From assembly GCA_024734555.1 (NCBI GenBank), contig JANPWX010000097.1:5139004-5203003 (forward strand): a stretch of DNA of 64,000 bases, read 5' to 3'. The notes below the pieces were generated by a model. The model was not told the origin of the DNA. It ran no database searches and saw only the letters and a program-made list of their open reading frames with translations. The stretch comes from Trochalopteron elliotii (Eukaryota > Chordata > Aves > Passeriformes > Leiothrichidae). Of this stretch, positions 48,425-59,771 are shown piece after piece; position 1 is the first letter of the stretch; every line of letters begins with the position of its first letter. A program made the translations under genes and the position numbers.

Positions 48425-51400
48425 CAGCAAGGTGCATACAAATGGCAAATAAAAAGTTGATGGTGGCATCCTTCAGCACTCCATGGAGACTAAAGGGCCA
48501 TTAGCCTCCTTAAGGCAAAGAAAATAATTTTTCTGTGCTCCCATTTTCCTCTTTACTGCAGTGAGCCTTCATGAGCGTACACACATATCTGTGCCTTGGA
48601 AAACTTGCTTTGAATTATAGCTTCTCATTACAAGGAAAAGGTGTCAGCTTCAGTTTCAGCTTTCCTTGCAAAGTATTTTGCTGCCTTTCCTCCACAAAGG
48701 AGGCCCCTTGCTAATTCATCCTGCATCTTTACAACCAGAGGAGACAGCACAAGGAACCTGGGTCTGAACTCCTCACCTCTGGGTCTGACCCTCATGGTCC
48801 CTCCCCGGCGTTAAATCCTCTACTATACTCCTCTATCCAAGGTATTAATCTCAAAATCAGTAACTCCTTCCTCTCCATTTCCACTTCATGGGCTATACTT
48901 ACCCACAGCACAGTAAACCCACATGTTTTGGCTTCTCCATCACTGCATGATTTTCTGTGGAGATGAGTGCTTACATTTTTGCAGCTTCCTTCCTTCTTAA
49001 AACAGTGGGCTGGATTTTCTCATCAGTCATCTACGTGTAGCAAAATCAAAGATATTTCACTAAACCATGTGGACATGATTTTCACTGACTCGGTGAGCTT
49101 GGTTCCCAATGTATGTCAGTGTAATAGAGATTAAAAGCAGGCCTGGATGGCCAGTGACCATTGACACTGATGGTCCTGCATTGTGTCATGGTAAGGTCAG
49201 GACAGTCCTTATCTTTCTGCTTTGATGTGAAGCGCTGAGGATATACATGAGTTACCCCAGTTTGGGTCTGGATTTGGATCTGAATCTGAATTTTCTGTCA
49301 GAAAGTCAGGATTCAGACCTAGATGGTGTTCTGTCATAATAGATCAATTGCAAGGAGGAAGTTGTGCAATATAGAGGAATTGAACACAAATCAAGAAGCA
49401 GAGAAGGTGGCATTCATCTGAAGGGATTTTATATTTAACACAAAGGCTTAGGGATGATGTAAGATTGTTGAACACCTGGCTGGTGAATATTTCATTGACT
49501 GAAGACTCACAACTGATTAATCCCTGCCAAATTTATTTCTCTTTTACAAAGCAACAGCACAGATATTTGAGGAGTCTTCTCTTTGCTTATAAGCCTTATA
49601 ATGGGTCTTTCAAACTGTCTGCCCCTGTTCCTGATTCAGCAAGCATTTAAGCATAAACTGGATTGAATTTTCATAAGTAAAACCCAATTTTGCTCACATT
49701 TGAATCCCCACCTCATGCCCCTCCCCAAAAAAGAAGAAAAAAGTAAAGAGAGAGGGAGACCCTGAGAGATACTTAACCTACTTGCAAGCCAAGAATCAAT
49801 GCTGTTGTGCCATTGATCAGATTTCTCACATCCTCTTCCTGAGGAATCAGTCCCTCTGTAGAAGCTGGTGGATAACAGCTCTGAATTTCTGAGTGAAGCT
49901 TCCTACCTGTGAAAACCAGCTGCTAACAGAGTTTGGCTGTCAGGAAGCCAGCAGACAGATGCTTTGGGTAAGGAGTCATGACATGAAAGACGAAAGGATC
50001 ATTACTAGGGCATCTGTTACCCATCCCAGAAAAAGGAAAAAGGAAACATTACTGAAGCATTTATACAGGAGCTCAGGAGCTCCTGGGGACTGTAATTACG
50101 CATACATCTGCTGGGTATGATGTTCCTCAATCCTAAACCAAAATCATTCTTTTATTTCAGATAGGACAATTTTATTGCATAATAAATAAAAAAAAAAAAA
50201 AAGAGAGTGAATTTTTTCTAGATCAAATGATACAGAGGGAGTAAAAAACCTAAATATTTCAGGAAGATAGGTGGGTGTGTTATGTTGATGACAGCTTTCT
50301 TGAACTGGGTCTATATAAGACAGTTCTGGAGTGCACAATATCACAAAGGGGTTGGAGAATGAAAGTGCACATGGATGAGAGTCAACAGGCCAAGCAGGAG
50401 AAACATTCTTCCTGTTTAGGCTCTATTCATTTTACATTATAAACTGTCCTCAAACAGTCTGCAATCTTTTAAAAATGAATTGGTTACCTGAGATGGCTTG
50501 CTAAGTAATTTGAGCAGCTAAACCAAACCCATATTCAAAATAAGTCAATGAAATGAAATTACACTCAAAGAAATATGTAACTCAGACTGTGTATTGCTGT
50601 TCCTTGATCCAGAGTATAATGTGTGTAGCAGAGAAGTGGTGTCTGAACCCATTTTATCAGAGATGCAACCTTTTTTTAAAAAAATACTCTTTAAAGGGTT
50701 GCCTAAAATGCACTTCTTGGATCTTTTTTTTCTTCTGCTGGTAATTCAGTTAACTGTAGTGTATTGACAGTTGAGCGCCACAAATGAGCTCCGAAGTTAG
50801 ATCTACCTCTAAATACAGGCACAGCCTCAGTGCCACGTGGGAAAGGAGAAAGATACAAAAGGAGAAAGCTCTGTCTGGTATGCAGCATCTTTCTAGGGAA
50901 TTGCCAAGCCTGGTGTAGTGTGTGTCAATAAAATAAGCAGTCGAACTTGCTGAACTGCTCACTCAAACATGTACCTTCTCTCACCTCTGCTGCAGTACAA
51001 AGAGAAGGAGTAGCCAATCCAAGCAGGGGTTACTCCTTTGAGGACTTCAGGCATGAAAAGTTAGAAAACCTCCACAGGGAAAAGAGAGAGACTCCAGGGT
51101 GAAACAGAGAAGTGCAAATTAAGCTAAGAGATACTAGCCTCAAACTGGGGTCTAATGGCAAAGTAACTGTGTGCTAAATTTGTTCAGAGAAGCAACTGGA
51201 GATACCAGGCACCCTGTGGAAGACAAAAAAAAAAGAGTTAAAGAAAATAAGATCAGGTTTTACAGATACTGGGAAAACCAAAGTAATTAGAAGAAATAGT
51301 GAAGAAGGAAATTTCAGGAGAATAAAATGTGACCAAAACAGCGAACTGTTTCTTTAGAGGGCCAGGAAGTACAAGTGCAGAGACTTGGCCGAACCTGTGC

Positions 51401-52984
51401 CTGAGTATGATCTTTCAAAGATACTGAATCCTCTTTTTAACCCATCCCAAAGGCTGTGTGTGTTTTACTTGTACTTCTGGCCCATTAGACTCCTATGGTG
51501 AGACCTTCACTCTGTGGAGGACTCAGCTAGTACTTAACCTTACTGAGACAAGCAGAGCTGAGCAAGTCAAGGATGGAGAATTAGGCATGCAACAATGCTT
51601 AACTTCCCTACAATGAGTATAGAGCAATTATTTCTGTTAATTAGATCCCCCCTCCATTCATAATCAATCCTTGCTTGCATGGGAAGGCGCTGAAGGGCAC
51701 GAGCTGCCAGACATCGTCAGGTGAGTGTGCCTGGGTAACAGCCTTGCAGGCCACAGGGCAAACCACTTGAGAACATGTCCCTGAATTCCCACAGAAAGGA
51801 AAGGCACAAGTTCATTGCCAAGTGCTGAGCTTCAGACATAGCTCATATCCAACCTCACAGGAGTGTTCAAGGCGCTAGTAAAAGTCTGCACCTTAACCAA
51901 ATCCTCTTTAACAGAACAGGGAAGGCCGTGTTAGCACCTCTGGGCATATCTGGTGTACCCTTCTCGGAGAAAAACACTGCAGTGGGTGGTCTTGGGCATG
52001 GCTTTCCTTGGGCCTGACTCGCATGAAGCTTTTATATTTATTTGTAATGTTCTTTACGTATTTATTCAAAAGTCTAATGACATTTAAATGAAAAATCTCA
52101 TGCTGATTAAAAGCAGGTAGGGGAATAGCTGGGAAAATTAAATGCACCATACATAATCAGATCCAGATGACATGCAGCCCAGGGTTTTGAGGGAATGGAG
52201 CTAATGAATACAGTGAACCTCTGGTAATTAGATTTGAACAGCCATGGCAAGGGAGGGGGGGGAGAAATGCAAACATGGTATAGATCTTAAAAAGGAGAAT
52301 AAACAAGAAGCAAAAAGAGAGTTATCCTAACATAGGCTCATAAAAAGCTCACATCACTGACTATAACCCCCAGAAGGGAGGACTGTAAAGTGTTTCTTCA
52401 GCTTTCCTTTCAAACTTTCCGTCATCTTTTTATTCCCCACTTCCACAGTTGTGCTCTTTTTTGTTTCCTCTCCTCCCCTTCCTCTGCATCCCACCTTCTG
52501 ATTTTGCCCACATCCTCCATTTTATTCCCTAGGAGATCTTTAGGGTTTTTAAGGATGAAGAGCCCTTCCCAGACCACTCTTGATTCCCTTCCAAGGTACA
52601 ACCTCTCCATCCTGCTGTATGTAGTTATCTAAACAGTAGAGCTTCATATTGCACCTTTCCTTCTCAACAGCACTAGGTCAAACCTTTAATTCAGGCTAAG
52701 TACTTAAAGATGTGCATTTCTTTAACATGTGACCGGTCCCGCTAAAATCAGTGGAGTAACTGGGGTGTTAGGAACTACAGGGTTGTGTTTTTTTTCCCTG
52801 CCCAGAACAGAAGCATTAATTCCTTTTCATTCCCAAACTGACTTTGTCCCAAATGCTGCTGTGGTGTTCAGGCCTGTGTCCTCACCAGCACACAAACTCA
52901 GGTTCCTCTCACACCTGCCCTAGCAGACATCCATCCCTCTGTAGCCAGTCTGACCTGCCAGCTTCACACTTCCCACCTTCACAC
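48425..52984. other. Unique non-coding sequence, no gene seen
   Basis: An A15 tract sits at 50188-50202. 51.6-52.25 kb is AT-rich with TAATTAG and TTTATTTGTAATG words and might include conserved non-coding DNA. 52.4-52.6 kb is pyrimidine-rich on the forward strand. No exon or RNA gene is recognised. Confidence 0.45.
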
Positions 52985-53008
52985 TTATCAAATTACTTCC
53001 TGTTAAAG
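52985..53008. promoter_or_regulatory. GATA+ETS-like 24-mer, copy 1
   Basis: TTATCA, one variable base, then ATTACTTCCTGTTAAAG. The same 24-mer recurs at 55816-55839 with a single mismatch (23/24). TTATC is a GATA-factor core and ACTTCCTG is an ETS-type core. No longer duplication links the copies, because the flanks differ. Confidence 0.4.
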
Positions 53009-53039
53009 TGCTGGGGAGGGGAAGCCTGGCTGTGCTTCA

Positions 53040-53275
53040 TGCCCCTGCCCAGCATGAGGGGTTGGCAGTGCTGGCTGACCCGGGGCTGGTGGGCTGAGGG
53101 CATTTGGGGCTTCTGGCTGGTCTCCACCCCGAGCTGATTGTGTAAAGGGCTTTTGTGCAGCCCAGTTGCCTGAGTGCACTGACAATAGCCCCCTTCAAGG
53201 TGCCACACACCCGGAGGTTAGGAGCCACGACCTGCTGCGTGACCGAGTGAACGCACTCTGCTCTCTGCCGGGGCA
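53040..53275. other. CpG-richer patch
   Basis: CpGs cluster here (GACCCGGGGC, CCCCGAGC, ACCCGGAGG, and six within 53210-53275 including CGTGACCGAGTGAACGC), in a CpG-poor neighbourhood. Several short frames are open on both strands. No promoter or exon can be assigned. The GATA+ETS-like motif at 52985-53008 lies just upstream. Confidence 0.4.
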
Positions 53276-53526
53276 CCCACAAAAGGGGGAAAGGGGAACA
53301 AATGAGTTGCAGTTTGCTGAGGGATTTGGTGGGTTTAGGAGGCTGATGTGCTGTACACTAAGCCTGACTGAACAGGTCTTTGGATGAATTCCTCACATTG
53401 CTTTAGAATTAGAGTGGAAGTCCACCAAAATCTTGCTGTTTGCTGCACCCAGGAAACCCCCTGAATGTGTCAGCATCCTGTATGTGAAGGCACTGAAGGA
53501 ACAGGATGACACTTTTCCTTTTTCTC

Positions 53527-53548
53527 TTTTTTTTTTTTTTTTTTTTTT
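53527..53548. repeat. T22 homopolymer
   Basis: Twenty-two consecutive T. No retrogene body is seen on the reverse strand beside it. Confidence 0.97.
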
Positions 53549-54782
53549 GGTGTAGATAATGAATTCTTTTTGATTAGCCCAAGAATCAGCATCACTGTTT
53601 GAATTGTAGATTTTTACATTAAGTACAAAATCTTTAATGTTTTTGCAATGGAGTTTATATATAGAGTGTTAACAGAGCTGACTGTTAGGCAACAATTCCA
53701 CTGGAGAAGGAGAAAGGAGTCTGGGTGGTGATAAAAAATAGTACTTCTTTTTTCTCTTGATGTCTTCACTAAAGAGTGAAAGTGTCTCTTGGGATCTGTT
53801 ATTTGGATTATAATCTGAATTACTTTCTGTGAGAGTACTCACTTTGTGGACTAGAAAGATCAGACTAACACTGAAAATATAAATTCCCTTTGGGACACTT
53901 AACACAACCCCTTTTTCTCCCCAAAGCTAGAAAAGTCTTTTAAAGTTATTTTAGTAACACTAGGAACCTAGAGCAGACTTTGCAGAGATTTTGAAGACAA
54001 GACCAACATCTCCTTGCAGCACAGTTTGTTACTGATGGGTCAAAATGATTTGCTGGATCAGGAATATTTCCCTCCCTGGGAGGTGTTGATTGAGGCTATA
54101 GCCTTCTCATTTGTATATTGCACAGTGCAACTCAGTTAGTTGGGTTTGAGGCAATCAGATGTTAAAAGACAATTTGGAGAAAATTGCATATAACTTCAGA
54201 TGGCATTCAAAAAGGATGGGGTAGTGGCATCTGTTTCTCATAACCTTTGAAACATTACATATGTTTCAGAATGATACTGTTTCTTTAGAAGTAAACCATA
54301 TAATTTCTGGATTTTTTAAAATTAAACACGGTACCTTTAATTTAGGATATTGTTATTCTAAAAAAGACAATGCTAACCTTTTTTGACCTTTCTCTGAAGT
54401 GTAAGTTATTGTTGGCAAGGTCATGTTTGGTCACTTTGTCTGATCCAGGAGTGCATTTCATGAATTACCTTATAATTTTGAGTGGTGACTAGACCTTTGT
54501 GTTCTAGATAACGTCACAGAAACAATTTATCCAAGGCATTTGACAAAGAATGGAAAAATTGCCCACTTTTCCCATCAAATGTAATTACCATTCACCACAT
54601 CTAAATGAAGCGCTTGTTGCATCTTTACTGGAGAACCAAAAGCCACTATGAATAGGTTTATTTCTCCATTAACTGAAAACTGGTGCAGGGAAGACAGGGC
54701 AAATGGGCTTTATAATTAACCCTCTTAGTGCTCTGACAGAAAACTGATAGATATGAAACTTTTGCTGTGCTGGAATCTTCTC
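53549..54782. other. AT-rich unique sequence
   Basis: AT-rich DNA between two T22 tracts (53527-53548 and 54783-54804). I see no gene; the two tracts have different flanks and no shared body. Confidence 0.45.
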
Positions 54783-54804
54783 TTTTTTTTTTTTTTTTTT
54801 TTTT
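54783..54804. repeat. T22 homopolymer
   Basis: Twenty-two consecutive T following TC, then AAATGAATG. A reverse-strand frame reads it as poly-Lys, which is an artefact. Confidence 0.97.
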
Positions 54805-55815
54805 AAATGAATGACAGAAAGCCATGAGGCAAACCTCTCTCCCCTCTCTCCGTAACACAGGGTCTGGCAGTGAGCTGGAACAATGACACAAGGGCAGGAG
54901 AACAGGCAAACCCTGAGCAGGGCTCTGCAAGTTTATTCAATTAGTTACTAAGTGTTTGGAGCAAGGTTTCATCTGCCAACAGCTGTATACAATCATTTGT
55001 GGTTTTGAGGCCAGGGTAATTGGCATGTTATGAGCTTTTGCCTCAGCTTTTGGCATCTGCCTGAAAACCACATGGAAAGAGGGAAGGTTCTGTGTGGGGC
55101 TCAGCCACGAACCCTCCCCAGGGAGTAAAATCTCAGGAGCCATCAGTGAACAAGCCTCACCCAAGGTCTCAAGGTCTCAAGGACATGGGGCACATGCTGC
55201 CCACCAGCACCCCTAGCAAGCCCTGGTAAGTGGGAGAAAGAGCCCTTGCCAGGCTGTATGCTACCAGAGCCAAGATTGCTTCACGTGCATGGATTTATGC
55301 TTTTAACTAGGGACGACTCTTTTCAGGAAATTGACTGAAGCTGCTAGTTAATGGGAAGCAGTGAGGGAATTTTATTTTCCATTGTATGCTTCAGTCCTCA
55401 GTGATCCAGCACTCAGCACTAAGTTGTTACAGCTCAGAAACTGCCACCAGCCTTTATCCATTGGTGGCATGACACCCCTGGTCTCCCTTCAAACATCCAG
55501 GACGCTCTGCCTTCCATGCCATGCTTCCTTTCAGGGTATACTAGGAACTGCAACACCCTGCTCCTTGTACTCTCTTCCCTCAATCTGCCTTTTTTTTTTT
55601 TTTTTCTTTCACCAGTTCATCACCTCTTTGCTATGGGGTGCTCTTTGGGGAGACAATAACCATTTGCTACGCATTTGTGCAATGCCCAGCACAGCAGGCC
55701 CTGCCTAGGTCAACACTTTTTGGCACCATTGCAACAAATATTAAATGCTAACAGCACCATGGTGGAGCCTGCTTTGCCATGAGTATCACTAGATAGGATT
55801 GAACTACCCCTTTTA
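54805..55815. other. Unique non-coding sequence with a T16 tract
   Basis: A T16 run lies at 55590-55605. A short tandem AAGGTCTC repeat occurs near 55163-55182. No gene is seen. Confidence 0.45.
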
Positions 55816-55839
55816 TTATCACATTACTTCCTGTTAAAG
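55816..55839. promoter_or_regulatory. GATA+ETS-like 24-mer, copy 2
   Basis: TTATCA, C, ATTACTTCCTGTTAAAG, same strand as copy 1 at 52985-53008. The lengths are equal and there is one mismatch. Confidence 0.4.
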
Positions 55840-58800
55840 GGGAGTCAGCCTTGAGTTGTTCCTCTGGCTCACACTGTCGTAACCAACGTCACGTCTCAGT
55901 ATCTTAATTGTTTACACCTTCAAGAGCAATCCTGTATCCTGTAGAGAAGCTCCCAACTGAGCTTCTAATCATTAACTCGAGAACAGGAGAGCCAAAATAT
56001 GCAGTGCTACTCTGTATTAGTGTTCTTTAGTTATAATAATGGGTTGCTTTTCCCCTGTGGTGCTCAGAGCTCTTTACAAAAAAAGAGGAGCATTGTTATT
56101 ACCATTTAAGGGGTGAAAAAGCTGAAGTGCAATGAAGAAACAAGCTTTGCCCACAGTTAGACAGCAAAGGAGAGTCCAATTCTTCATACTTCCCTTGTCA
56201 TCAGGACTCCATACAAACCTACCAAAAGCTGTGTCATATCCATGCTCCCTAAGTGAAAACTCAGTGCAGCTACTTAATAATAACAAAAAGTATAATTTAT
56301 CCCATATATGTCCAAGAATCAATGCCAGTTGTTCTGGGAGGCACTCGCATGCTATTTGGTTGGGGTGAGTCTGTTCTTAACAGATGCTCAGCTGCTTGTT
56401 AATGGGATGGAGAGATGCAAATGAAAGTCTACAGGCTTCACAACAAGCAGACTTTGTCCCTTGATCACAGCACAGTGCCTCCTGCTCCTGACAGTTGCAA
56501 TTTTATAGTGGGTCAGGTGGACAACAGATGTTCACCTGCTTAACTACAGTAGCAGTAAAACTCTTGAAAACAACCTCTGAACAAAAAGACCCATCTACTC
56601 TTGCTGCTTCGCAATCAGGCAGGAGCCCTTCAGATGTATTTGTCTATATGTCCCATCTAATTTCCTCTCAGAAAGCTCACAGTGGAGCCTCCACTCTTTC
56701 CTTGGGCAAATAATTTCTTTCTGTGGTAAGGCCCTGTTTCTCTGATGTGACTTTCCTCCCCCACCCCACATGGCTAATTTAACTTTTCCCTTCCTAGCCA
56801 TGCTTGTCGGCATGGATGCAATATGCACGCTGAAATGTCATCACTCCCCCTCACAATCACAGTGTTGTGCTTGCTCATCTGGACTCCATCTGTGGGGTGG
56901 TGGTAATGGAGTCCTATTATGCTGGAGAGTAGGAGGATGGAGGGATGAGAAGCGTGGGAATCCTGACTATTGGACTGAGCTGGGTGATCACACCCTGTTT
57001 ATTGGGTTCAGCGTTGAGGCAGCTGTGTGGAGCTCCATACCCTGTGATACGCATGAGGACATCTCCCAGGATGACTTCACACTCTTATCCAGCGGAAATG
57101 CTAGGCATCTTTTGTTCACCTTTGCTGCTGTTTGCTTTGGTGACTCTGGGTAAAACCTAAGGGATTTTGAAATTTAGCATTCAGAGTGCCTGTGCCGTGT
57201 CGAGAATAAACAGGAGGAAGCAAACATCCGTGTTGATCCATGTCGATCTCCTGTGCTTAGAAATTCAGGGAAGGAGCCTAAGCTAATAGGATCAATGATT
57301 TTCTCCAGAGCTTTTATACTGTGCATGGGTCTGCTGCTGTCTACAACACCGTGGAGCTGATACCTGCAAAACTATCATGTTTAGTGAATCTATATGAACA
57401 GAGACTGGCTTTGATGCTCAAAGCTAATGTTAAGCAGCACATAGACACGTGTGGGATGTGAGCTGGGATTTCGTGGTCACACTTCCCTCTGAAGCATCTG
57501 TCTGAAGCCCAGTGAGAGGCTGACTACTATGAGCCTGAGGGAGATGTGCAGTGATGCTGGCAAAACTTCCCACAGCAGAGCTGCTGACCATGAGTGAGGC
57601 AGAAGGGGCCACATGGGGTAAAGATACTGCTGTCCATAATAAGACAAAATCCCTTGTCTAGAAAAAAGAAAAGTTAAGAAGGACTTTATCCTCCGTGTAC
57701 ATCATATGTAGCCTCAATTTTCTGCTGCTTGGAGGAGAATGCCAAATATACAATTCATATTCTCCAAAGGAGGAAATTTGGTTTAATAATGAAAAGAGCT
57801 AGATATATGCCTCCTCTGAAATCAATAGGATTTATGCATCCCAATCTCTTTCTCATTTTTAGACTTTCATGCCACACAAAGCACTCAGCTATGACTTTAT
57901 GACCAGGTTCCCCTTCCTTGCAAAATCAACCTCTCCTTTTCATATTCATCACCAACAGGGATCAAAACTAGCCTACAATCCAGTAAAGGCAGGCTTTGTG
58001 TTTGCCTTCTACATCTTTGTTTAGCCCTCTGACAGAGCTCATGAGAAAGCCCAGGCTGCAGCTTTGGCTCAGGGCTGAATGAATAAAGGTCACCATGCTC
58101 TAGGATGGAGGTTTATTGTCACACAGTGAGACAGAGATGGCCGAGCTGGACGTGGCTTGAAGAAAAGATACAGCATTCAGCTGTGCTCACCTTCACAGAT
58201 ACTAATCTCACAGGCTTGCTCTTGCCTGCAGGAAGCATTTGACTCAATGTCAAATGGTGAGAGCAGGATTTTGCCCATGATGCTTCTGTGGAAATGCCTT
58301 TTCTTATGTGCTGCAAGGAGGAAGAAGGACACAAGTGGTCACTTCAACTGAGGTGGGCTGAGGTCTTCAACAAACCCTCTGATGATTTCCTTGAGGATGA
58401 GCTGGTTAAGCAGGAAAAGCAGATGAAAGAAATAGTGAGCAAGTGCCACTGTCTCGGCAAAATCATCTAAGAATTGGCAATTCAATAGATTCTTTGTGAA
58501 TTCCTTTGCTTTGGTTTTACCCATGTGCCATTATTATTCGCCTATCACTGAGCAACCTCTGGAAAAGCACAATTAAAATAAGAAACAAACCCCATCAGTT
58601 AACAGGGAGGAACTGCTAGAAATAGGATCCCAGCTGCCATCTACTTCCTTATAAAACCAATGAGATCTGCTCTTTCTCAATCCTGGATTGAAGAGCTTGT
58701 GGAGTTGAGGATGTTTTTCATGCCTAACAGGACATTCTGCATTTGGACTGCGTAGCCCCTTTTCCTCATCCCTCCTAATCTTTCTAGCTTTTTCTTGCTT

Positions 58801-59089
58801 TACTTTAACTGCTTGTAGACAAGAATGCTGGCAGCAAGCATATGAAATCTCAAATAGATTGAATATGAGTTTCAAGAGTGAAAGTACAGAGGTGTTGCAG
58901 AACTCAAGTCCACTGAGATAGCAGGTTGAGTCATTGAGACATTCACTCTTTGGGCTGTAATAGTAAATTGATAAATCTTTGTACTGGATTATATGCTGGC
59001 ATTAGAACTGTTATTGAAAACTAGCACACAGGAGTTCTCAAATTATTCCCTGATGAAAAGATTTGGTACCAGGATTTAAACTAAATGAG
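55840..59089. other. Unique non-coding sequence, no gene seen
   Basis: An octamer ATGCAAAT lies at 56414-56421. A forward frame 56770-57153 (127 codons) starts at an ATG in fair context (CCCACATGGC), but its product has no family resemblance and ends without a splice donor or poly(A) context that I can tie to it. It is not called. Confidence 0.45.
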
Positions 59090-59437
59090 GTACTTCTTTT
59101 GCCCAACAATTAGTTTAAACCATGGAACTCTCTGCCAAACAATGCTGCAAAGGCCTGCTTAAGCAGGCTCAACAAAAAATACCAGCTGAAGTTGTGAAAG
59201 ACTGGCTCATGAGCAGTGGTTAAAGAGAACAGGACAGATGGTACACAGAGACCCTTGGGCAGGCTGGAAGGTTGGGCCAGCTAGGGAAGCATGAAGAATT
59301 GGACTCTCCTCTTCTGGAAGTATTCATGACTGAATTTGACAGAGTCCTGGATAGCTCAACCTAGGCACTGCTTTATATAGACCAGATGGTCTCCAAGAGC
59401 AGGGACCCAGCCCAGACTTTCTGAGATTCTATGGATT
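59090..59437 (+). mobile_element. CR1 LINE 3' end, forward strand
   Basis: From about 59123 the sequence reads ATGGAACTCTCTGCCAAACAATG, matching the CR1 'TGGAACTCCCTGCC...GATG' block. It continues to 'TGGAAGTATTCATGACTGAATTTGACAGAGTCCTGG', 'CTAGGCACTGCTT', 'GACCAGATGGTCTCCAAGAGC' and the terminal GAGATTCTATGGATTC, a CR1-type 3' end (ATTCTATG octamer). It is diverged with no coding frame, and the forward orientation is set by the terminal octamer. The start is approximate. Confidence 0.83.
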
Positions 59438-59741
59438 CAAGCCTGAAACCAAATAGTCAGGCCAAGGGGAGGATTCGTCTTCCTTTGTCTTTGCTTTTAT
59501 TTTTCTAGGTACTTGCTGCTGCCCATTGGTAGAAATGGCATGCTGAGCTGGGTGAATCCAACCTGAAACTCCATCAGTTTTTGTATTCTTATGATTCCTG
59601 TGCTGTAAAACCCCATTTTCCTTTCCAAGGAGTATGCTGTAAATTCAAAGTTCACATTGGAGGTAGGGCAACCTTTTGACACGTCCATGCAGTCATTGGG
59701 ATAAGGAATATTATTCAGATGAGTTGTTACCCCTTGCCCAG
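59438..59741. other. Unique non-coding sequence
   Basis: Lies between the CR1 end and an A-rich tract. A 109-codon reverse frame (59826-59497) begins in the poly-T/poly-Phe region and is not called. Confidence 0.4.
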
Positions 59742-59771
59742 AAAAAAAAATCAAAAAAAAAAAAAAAAAAA
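59742..59771. repeat. A-rich tract (A9-TC-A19)
   Basis: A9 at 59742-59750, TC, then A19 at 59753-59771. Simple low-complexity DNA. A forward retrogene upstream would be needed to read it as a poly(A) tail, and none is recognised. Confidence 0.95.
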
